Of a DNA stretch of 64,000 nucleotides, positions 56,624-64,000 are shown piece after piece. The stretch covers positions 372,001 to 436,000 of the forward strand of contig NZ_FOXY01000003.1 of assembly GCF_900115865.1 (NCBI RefSeq), given 5' to 3'. The notes beneath the pieces were generated by a model. It was given only the letters and a program-made list of their open reading frames with translations. It made no database searches and was not told the origin of the DNA. The stretch comes from Donghicola eburneus (GTDB taxonomy: Bacteria; Pseudomonadota; Alphaproteobacteria; Rhodobacterales; Rhodobacteraceae). Each line of letters begins with the position of its first letter. The stretch's first letter is position 1. Both the position numbers and the translations under genes were made by a program.

Positions 56624-57665
56624 TGTCTGCGCGGGTGAAGTACCAGTGCTTGTGCAAGCACGGCATTTTCGCATTCATCTGATTGTCCGCAGCATGAAGC
56701 TGTAGCAAGGTCATCGGCTTATTATGCACGAAACCAAGCGATTTCAGCCCTTGCACCGGCCACGCACATTCAGGCAGCTGCAAGATTGCTTGTTCTGCGC
56801 CTTGGCGTTCCAGCATTCCTTTGGCTGCGCGCACCAGCAGGGCAAAGGACCGCTCGTCCCCGCTTTCGGTAAAGATGTCGACGATCAGACCATTGGTGCG
56901 GTCGTCTTTTTCTTCCAGTCGGGTGACTGCGTAGCCGCGCAGGGTTTCGCCTTGCCACAGGGCCAGCGTGTCATAGCTGTGCAGCGGAAACTCGTGGAAA
57001 CGCCAATTCAGGTAGTCGGAATCGCGGGCTAGCGTCATGCGATAGCCATAGCGTGCACGGTTCCACAGATCGTTGAACGCCGTGCCAAAGTGGAGCACGT
57101 TCGTGATCCGCTCATCTTCGCGTAGGGAAGGCGTGTTGCGGAAGGCCATGGCACTGGCCATCCGGTAGCCCGCATCGACTGCCCCTGCGACGGGCGAAGG
57201 CAGGCCCTTGCGGCGGGATAGCATTTTACCCGGGCGCAGAGGGGCAAAGTAGTTCCGGAGCATCACTTCGCCGGTCATACCGAGCTTGCGATAAAGATTA
57301 GCGATCTCGTCGTTTGCAGGCATGCCGCCGTAGTAGGGACCTTGGTTAAAGAAGCTACGAACGATTGGCAGGCCAGCGCCGCGATGGCGGGGGTCCACAC
57401 CAACAGCCACAGGCCACCACGATTGGGACTCTTTGCCTTCGATCCACAGAGTGTGGGGCAGGATCAGGCAGGCCCCGACCATTGACCCATCTTTCTGTGT
57501 GCCGCGGCCAAAGGTACGGGCACCGGTCGGGTCTGGCTTCTTGAATAGCCAGTCCCAAGCGACTGCTTTGCGGGCGGCGCTTTCGGCGCAAAAGACATTG
57601 CGCATCAGGGTCACGAAGTCGTCGCGGCGGGTGTTGTCAAACTCGAACATTGCAGGGCGGGACAT
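56607..57665 (-). CDS. GNAT-like acetyltransferase in the polysaccharide locus
   Basis: A roughly 352-residue protein with a GNAT-type acetyl-CoA region: WWPVAVGVDPRHRGAGLPIV near residues 83-102 (GVDPRHRGAG resembles the R-x-x-G-x-G loop). A second acetyltransferase-like half follows near residue 250 (LIVDIFTESGDERSFALLVRA). The family is that of two-domain N-acyltransferases found in surface-polymer loci. The start is ATG 57665 (MSRPAMFEF), with GAAGGAGC upstream; the longer frame to 57980 runs into the neighbour and is unlikely. It could acetylate the polysaccharide or its precursor; the substrate is unknown. Confidence 0.72.
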   Translation of the reverse strand: MSRPAMFEFDNTRRDDFVTLMRNVFCAESAARKAVAWDWLFKKPDPTGARTFGRGTQKDGSMVGACLILPHTLWIEGKESQSWWPVAVGVDPRHRGAGLPIVRSFFNQGPYYGGMPANDEIANLYRKLGMTGEVMLRNYFAPLRPGKMLSRRKGLPSPVAGAVDAGYRMASAMAFRNTPSLREDERITNVLHFGTAFNDLWNRARYGYRMTLARDSDYLNWRFHEFPLHSYDTLALWQGETLRGYAVTRLEEKDDRTNGLIVDIFTESGDERSFALLVRAAKGMLERQGAEQAILQLPECAWPVQGLKSLGFVHNKPMTLLQLHAADNQMNAKMPCLHKHWYFTRADSDQDY

Positions 57666-57682
57666 ACGGGCGGCTCCTTCGG

Positions 57683-58771
57683 TTACTGGCAAGCTAAGGT
57701 GAACAGGGTTTCGTGCGCGCGAATGGATGCGCCCGAGTGGTAGCGTTGGGCCATGGCCTGCCCGCGTGTGCGATAGGTCTGGCTGCGTGCTGTGTCGGTG
57801 GTCATCGCAAGAATTTCGCTCGCGATGTCTTCGGGACGGTCGGATCGAACAAGGGCGCCGCTTGCGCCATTCTCCAGCAAATGCGGGGGGCCAAAGGGGC
57901 AGTCCACGCTCAGGACGGGAAGTCCAGCAGCCATCGCTTCGATAATCGCATTGCCAAGCCCTTCGACTCGCGAAGTGCACAGGAACATGTCTGCATCGGC
58001 CAAGGCCTGCGGGATGTCGCGATTCAGGCCGGGCAGTTTGATCGCGTCCTCCAAGCCGTAAACCTTGATCTGTGTTTCGAGTTGCATGCGGCAGGGGCCT
58101 TCGCCGTGGATGGTCAGGCGCAGATCCGCGTTTTGGGCGTAGGCGTGGGCAAAGGCATCAATCATCAGATCAAAGCGCTTTTCCTCGGCCAGACGACCAA
58201 CACTCACCAAACGGGTTAGGCGGCGTTGCTTGGTGGGCAGATCGGCAATGCGATCCACCACAGGATTGGGTAGACACGTAAACTGAGGCACGCGCTTGCC
58301 CAAAATCGACAGATGCTCTTCGCCGATCTGGGGCAGAGGGGCCACCAGTGCCGATGCGGTCGGATACAGGGCACGCATAAGGCCGATCCGGATCTGGCGG
58401 GCTTTGGCCTGGCCCAGAAATCCGCTCAGTGGTGTGTGCTCTGAAATGATCGCCCGAGTGGTCGCTCCGGATAGACGCAGCGCGGCCAGAACCATCAAGT
58501 TCCCTGCGTTGGTTGCGGTGTAGGTCAGGTCAAACCGCTCTTTGCGCAGGATCTTGGCAAGCCGCAGAACGGCACGGCTTGCACGGGCATTGCCAAGGTC
58601 GTGGCATTCGACGTCGGCTGGGATTTGGTCCAGAAGCGCGCCCTGGCTCGACTGGAGGATCAGGATGGGTTGAAACCTGGTGCGGTCCAAAGAGGTGAGA
58701 AGGCGAAGGACGACCTGTTCGGCGCCGCCCATGCGGAAGTGGGGCAGAATGAATGCGATGCGCTGTACCAT
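57683..58771 (-). CDS. Glycosyltransferase family 4 (second copy in locus)
   Basis: A 362-residue GT-B glycosyltransferase. The N-terminal FILPHFRMGGAEQVVLRLL (residues 7-25) is typical of family 4, the middle has LVSVGRLAEEKRFDLMIDAF near residue 188, and the donor site is EGLGNAIIEAMAAGLPVLSVDCPFG near residues 265-289 (blocks EGLGNAIIEAMAAG and PVLSVDCPFG). Distinct from the family 4 enzyme at 53340. It lies 17 bases downstream-side of the GNAT-like gene and 13 bases from the initiating transferase, all on the minus strand as one operon. Confidence 0.9.
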   Translation of the reverse strand: MVQRIAFILPHFRMGGAEQVVLRLLTSLDRTRFQPILILQSSQGALLDQIPADVECHDLGNARASRAVLRLAKILRKERFDLTYTATNAGNLMVLAALRLSGATTRAIISEHTPLSGFLGQAKARQIRIGLMRALYPTASALVAPLPQIGEEHLSILGKRVPQFTCLPNPVVDRIADLPTKQRRLTRLVSVGRLAEEKRFDLMIDAFAHAYAQNADLRLTIHGEGPCRMQLETQIKVYGLEDAIKLPGLNRDIPQALADADMFLCTSRVEGLGNAIIEAMAAGLPVLSVDCPFGPPHLLENGASGALVRSDRPEDIASEILAMTTDTARSQTYRTRGQAMAQRYHSGASIRAHETLFTLACQ

Positions 58772-58784
58772 ACCGACACCTCAG

Positions 58785-59882
58785 TCAAGCGATCGCGTGG
58801 ATCGGCGCAGCCACATCGGCAGGCGCGCTGGCGGGACTCTTGATGGGGCGGGCAGGGCCCACAACGGCAAGGTCGAGTACGTAGCGTTCGATAGTATAGC
58901 GGCCCGCATCAGTCTTGCACTCATAGGCAAAACGCGCGCCGATCTCGTCCAGCGGGATCAGAGAAACGCGCGCCATGCGGCTGCGGCCTTGACCAAGTTG
59001 GATACGGACTTGAAGATCGTGAGTGAACGGCAGCGCGATGGGGCGTTCCAACACGATTGTTTCTGCATCGAGGGCCGCCACCATCTGCGAGATTCCAGTG
59101 CGCCGATCATGAAGGCGCAAGCCCATCTGCTTGGCACGCAAAACGGCAAGCTGGTCCGCTTGCTGGCCGCGCAGACGCTTCAGACCCTCTTGAATAGCGC
59201 GACGCAGGACGTTGAAGCCGACTTTGCCGAACAACCCGATCTCGGCACCGTAATTCACGGGGGCGTCGATCAGCATGTTGTTGTAACGGGCTCGGATTCG
59301 CTTGGTTGTGCCGTGAGTCATGTACGCTTGCGAATGTCCCACGAGGCCGGGCTTTACCGCGAACTTATGGTCGTAGTTCGGCACGCGCTGGCGCTCGATT
59401 TCGGCGATCGCTTCGCGAACGGGGCGCGGCCCGACAAGGTTCATATCCCCGCGCAGCACGTTAAAGAGCTGCGGAAGCTCGTCCAAACGCGAGGCGCGCA
59501 AAAAGCGCCCCAGTGGCGTCTCGATATTGCTGTCAGCAGGCAGAACCTGAGAGGCGGTGAGCGCGGCTGCTTTCTTGTTGTCCAGCGTGCGGAACTTGAG
59601 GATGTTGAAAGAGACCTGATCCTTACCGATCCGTGGGCCCGAATAGATGATCCGCGGGCCCTGCGTCAGAAGCAGCGCAACAGCAATCAAGGCCATCATT
59701 GGCATGAGGGCCAGAATGACAACCGAGACAACAGACGCGTTATAAATACGGTGAATTCGCGGGTGGCGGGGGGCAAAACCAGTGGAAATGCCGCGACGCA
59801 GACGTGGGGACTCGGGGACTCGTACGGCCTTTACCGGCCCGGACGCAGCACCAAAGGTGCGCCCGTGGGCAAGGAAACTCAT
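58785..59882 (-). CDS. ExoY-type undecaprenyl-phosphate sugar transferase with extra C-terminal domain
   Basis: Initiating phospho-sugar transferase that links the first sugar phosphate to undecaprenyl phosphate. A single hydrophobic segment is near residues 50-74 (VVSVVILALMPMMALIAVAL). The catalytic core contains ILKFRTLDNK near residue 92, RASRLDELPQLFNVLRGDMNLVGPRPV near residues 128-154 (blocks DELPQLFNVLRGDM and LVGPRPV), and AVKPGLVGHSQ near residue 174. Residues beyond about 250 form an extra soluble beta-rich tail of about 115 residues that the usual ExoY family lacks; its function is unknown. It is the first gene of the minus-strand operon and starts near a GGTTAAC motif. Confidence 0.88.
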   Translation of the reverse strand: MSFLAHGRTFGAASGPVKAVRVPESPRLRRGISTGFAPRHPRIHRIYNASVVSVVILALMPMMALIAVALLLTQGPRIIYSGPRIGKDQVSFNILKFRTLDNKKAAALTASQVLPADSNIETPLGRFLRASRLDELPQLFNVLRGDMNLVGPRPVREAIAEIERQRVPNYDHKFAVKPGLVGHSQAYMTHGTTKRIRARYNNMLIDAPVNYGAEIGLFGKVGFNVLRRAIQEGLKRLRGQQADQLAVLRAKQMGLRLHDRRTGISQMVAALDAETIVLERPIALPFTHDLQVRIQLGQGRSRMARVSLIPLDEIGARFAYECKTDAGRYTIERYVLDLAVVGPARPIKSPASAPADVAAPIHAIA

Positions 59883-60089
59883 TATCGCTCTCCAAAACTA
59901 ACACGCGGTCTTCGCCGCTTTTTTGTAACTATGGTTAACGAATCTGGCTTTCGTGGGGACGATTTGGGCCGGAAAAGGGAATTTCAGGGAATGCGCGTCG
60001 TACGTAGAAGAAAGCTTGAAATGCAGGGGGTTTGGCCATAACACGGCGCGCAGATCGTATCGATTGTGGCCGGAATAGGTCAGCGGTGT

Positions 60090-60166
60090 GGCCCCATAGC
60101 TCAACTGGATAGAGCAGCCGACTTCTAATCGGCAGGTTGAGGGTTCGAGTCCTTCTGGGGTCGCCA
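60090..60166 (+). tRNA. tRNA-Arg (anticodon TCT)
   Basis: A complete 77-base cloverleaf. The 7-bp acceptor stem GGCCCCA pairs with TGGGGTC (one G-T pair), the D stem is GCTC/GAGC, the anticodon stem is GCCGA/TCGGC with loop CTTCTAA (anticodon TCT, Arg), and the T arm is GAGGG-TTCGAGT-CCTTC. The discriminator G and an encoded CCA end it at 60166. No repeat of its 3' end is seen downstream, so no integrated element is indicated here. Confidence 0.95.
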
Positions 60167-60676
60167 TATCCGATTCTCAAGTCAGAAAAACCAGATGAAT
60201 GCGCAAACGAAACCAAAAGCGTGCGCAAAGCCTGTCAAGAGAAAACCACGCGTGTTTTGTGGTTATTTACGATGGCAAGGGCGGTTGGTGCTTCGAAAAC
60301 AATCAGGTTTGCGCGTTTGTCAGATATGTGTCTGTGGAAGCCGCGGGGTGCCGCATCGGTAATTCCGGCCCGGAGCCGACCTTCAGCCCTGGATGAGAAT
60401 GCCGCAACGCAGCCCGTCAAAGCTGTCGTTCGCCGCACTTGCGAACCCCGGCGGGGTGTCCGAAGGTCCCCAGTGCGGACTTTTCTGCCGTTCCATGAGG
60501 TTGATACAAGGTCTGCTCTGTGCGCATTGCGACTGTTGTGAAAACATATCGAACGGGTTGCTAACATTCGCGGCGGCGTGCTTGAACATCCATAATTTTT
60601 TCTCGTAGCCGTGCGAGCGCGACGCTCAGCTAACCGAATGGGCCCTCATTTAGGAGCTCATGTATTGCAGACGTGC
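60167..60676. other. Intergenic stretch between tRNA-Arg and the nrd promoter, no clear gene
   Basis: About 510 bases with no gene I can support. Frames of 60-134 codons on both strands lack ribosome sites and family features. A weak hairpin (AACCAC at 60244-60249 with GTGGTT at 60259-60264) followed by ATTT could end the tRNA transcript. The region near 60400-60540 is GC-rich and repetitive-looking, perhaps a decayed dispersed element; I cannot name it. Confidence 0.5.
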
Positions 60677-60723
60677 CAACTACATATTGACACCTTCCCT
60701 GCACCAACATCAATATCATGATG
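60677..60723 (+). promoter_or_regulatory. Tandem candidate NrdR boxes upstream of nrdHIEF
   Basis: Two sites resemble the NrdR box core CwATATATwG: CTACATATTG at 60680-60689 (9 of 10) and CAATATCATG at 60711-60720 (8 of 10). Their starts are exactly 31 bases apart, about three helical turns, as usual for paired NrdR boxes. TTGACA at 60687-60692 overlaps box one as a candidate -35, and box two covers the expected -10. NrdR represses ribonucleotide reductase genes in response to ATP/dATP. The flanks outside the 10-base cores match less well. Confidence 0.6.
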
Positions 60724-60892
60724 CTTCGGTTCCTTTGATTCCATTCAAAGGCTAAGAGGGAAGTCGGTGAAATTCCGGCGCTGCCCCCGCAACTGTAAGT
60801 GGTGAGCAAGGTTGATCATGCCACTGGAAGTGCGCTTCTGGGAAGGCCAGCCGAGCGAAGATCCGCGAAGTCAGGAGACCTGCCAGAAGCGT
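60721..60892 (+). ncRNA. Cobalamin (adenosylcobalamin) riboswitch
   Basis: A cobalamin riboswitch leader for nrdHIEF. P1 is ATGCTTC (60721-60727) with GAAGCGT (60886-60892), with one T-G pair. The core aagtcggtgaaattccggcg (60761-60780) is followed by gctgcccccgcaactgtaa, the standard B12 element, and the B12 box gtcaggagacctgcc lies at 60870-60884. Downstream, hairpins CGAAC-GGAGG-GTTCG and TTGGGA-AACGTC-TCCCAA lie before the nrdH ribosome site. B12 binding is expected to turn off this B12-independent reductase. Confidence 0.93.
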
Positions 60893-60983
60893 ATGAAACA
60901 ACCACGAACGGAGGGTTCGGGGGCGTGTTTTGGGAAACGTCTCCCAATGCGTCCTCGGCTTTGACAAAAAGGACAGAGGACAC

Positions 60984-61205
60984 ATGAGCATCACAGTCTA
61001 TTCCAAACCAGCTTGCGTACAATGCACTGCCACCACTCGCGCATTGGATGCCAAAGGCATCCATTACGATGTGGTCGATCTTTCCGAGGATTCCGACGCC
61101 ATGACCCGAGTGACTGAGTTGGGATATCGTCAGGCACCCGTCGTCATCGCAGGCTCAGATCATTGGTCGGGTTTTCGTCCGGATATGATCAACCAATTGT
61201 CCTGA
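60984..61205 (+). CDS. nrdH: Glutaredoxin-like NrdH redoxin
   Basis: Small electron donor for class Ib ribonucleotide reductase, reduced by thioredoxin reductase. It has the active-site motif ACVQCTAT (CVQC, near residue 11) and the C-terminal HWSGFRPDMI typical of NrdH. The length of 73 residues is normal. The ATG at 60984 has GAGGA upstream; the longer frame from 60930 runs into the leader. First gene of nrdHIEF under the B12 riboswitch. Confidence 0.95.
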   Translation: MSITVYSKPACVQCTATTRALDAKGIHYDVVDLSEDSDAMTRVTELGYRQAPVVIAGSDHWSGFRPDMINQLS

Positions 61206-61206
61206 T

Positions 61207-61616
61207 ATGAGCGCGTCGATCCCGGCGCTGATCTATTTTTCCTCGAAATCGGGCAATACCGAACGCTTCGTCGCACGGCTGGCGTGGCCAGCTGCCCGAT
61301 TTTCGATTGATTCAGATGCGCCCATGCCCAAGCCGGATGGCCCTTTCGTGCTGATCTGTCCGACCTATGCGGATGGTGAGGGGCGCGGCGCGGTGCCCAA
61401 ACCGGTGATCAGGTTTCTCAATAATCCGACCAATCGCGCTCAGATCATTGGTGTGATTGGCACTGGCAATCGCAACTTCGGTGAGACCTATGCCTTAGCG
61501 GGCCGCATCATCGCAGACAAATGCAAGGTGCCGTTGCTCTATACATTCGAACTGGCCGGCACCGAAACAGACATTGCCCGCGTGCGTGCGGGACTGAAAA
61601 AACTGGGGAGACAACT

Positions 61617-61635
<19 letters not shown>
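61207..61635 (+). CDS. nrdI: Flavodoxin-like NrdI
   Basis: A 142-residue FMN protein that supplies the oxidant to assemble the dimanganese-tyrosyl radical cofactor of NrdF. The FMN-binding loop [17 protein letters not shown] is at residues 9-25 and [19 protein letters not shown] near residue 78 is the family block. It starts one base after nrdH and overlaps nrdE by 19 bases. Typical for class Ib operons. Confidence 0.94.

Positions 61636-64000
<2,365 letters not shown>

Noticed and set aside
60090-60166. tRNA-Arg as the attachment site of an integrated island
   Set aside because: No integrase gene and no repeat of the tRNA 3' end were found in the downstream sequence within the window.
60235-60567. 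A 110-codon minus-strand frame after tRNA-Arg
   Set aside because: Arg/Thr-rich, no ribosome site, no known motif; overlaps other equally weak frames.

Overview
The window is a continuous chromosomal stretch from an alphaproteobacterium, most likely Rhodobacteraceae (Roseobacter group). The evidence is a red-type form I RuBisCO operon with CbbX, GC-rich codon use that creates many long antisense shadow frames, the rsmI-yraN-gshB neighbourhood, a MoeB with an N-terminal membrane segment, and an intergenic stem-loop of a type I recall as dispersed in this family. Genus cannot be set from the sequence. I see no transposase, phage gene or CRISPR array.

Layout. 1-9.5 kb: housekeeping genes: glnD (cut by the left edge), an LpoA-like lipoprotein, rsmI, yraN, gshB, yifB, two cobalamin genes (cobC-like, cobU/cobP) and rpoH. 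9.5-17.7 kb: a ChaN-like protein, coaBC, two stand-alone receiver proteins flanking a 436-base operator-like gap, a LysR regulator, dut, membrane-linked moeB and an M3 oligopeptidase. 17.7-21.6 kb: phosphomannomutase/phosphoglucomutase and a capsule-export pair (KpsE-like, KpsT-like) with no KpsM beside it. 21.6-25 kb: a uracil-DNA glycosylase-family protein, an SseB-domain protein, gltX and a DUF1697 protein.

25-38.2 kb: a complete Calvin cycle operon. cbbR is divergent from cbbF-cbbP-cbbT-gap-pgk-cbbA-cbbL-cbbS-cbbX-rpe, followed by a thioredoxin-fold protein and a phosphoglycolate phosphatase. Together these regenerate ribulose bisphosphate, fix CO2, reactivate RuBisCO and remove its oxygenation product. 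38.2-40.2 kb: an ArgO-like exporter with its ArgP-like regulator, and a PaaI-type thioesterase.

40.2-42.5 kb: queC-queD-queE-queF, the GTP-derived route to the queuosine precursor preQ1, led by a compact preQ1-I riboswitch that overlaps the queC ribosome binding site. 42.7-44.4 kb: a BCCT transporter. 44.6-59.9 kb: an exopolysaccharide locus with a predicted outer-membrane barrel, flippase, secreted glycosidase-like protein, chain-length protein, deacetylase, polymerase/ligase, three glycosyltransferases, a sulfotransferase, a GNAT-like protein and an ExoY-type initiating sugar transferase. A sulfated, partly deacetylated polysaccharide is a reasonable inference.

60-64 kb: tRNA-Arg(UCU), a 500-base stretch with no clear gene, then nrdHIEF (nrdF cut by the right edge). 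The operon is preceded by two candidate NrdR boxes exactly 31 bases apart and a cobalamin riboswitch, so the B12-independent ribonucleotide reductase looks controlled both by nucleotide state and by B12.

The most noteworthy signals are the preQ1-I riboswitch, the stacked NrdR/B12 control of nrdHIEF, and the atypical parts of the polysaccharide locus: a co-polymerase with a kinase-like C-terminus lacking a Walker A motif, an unrecognised barrel protein, and an initiating transferase with an extra C-terminal domain.
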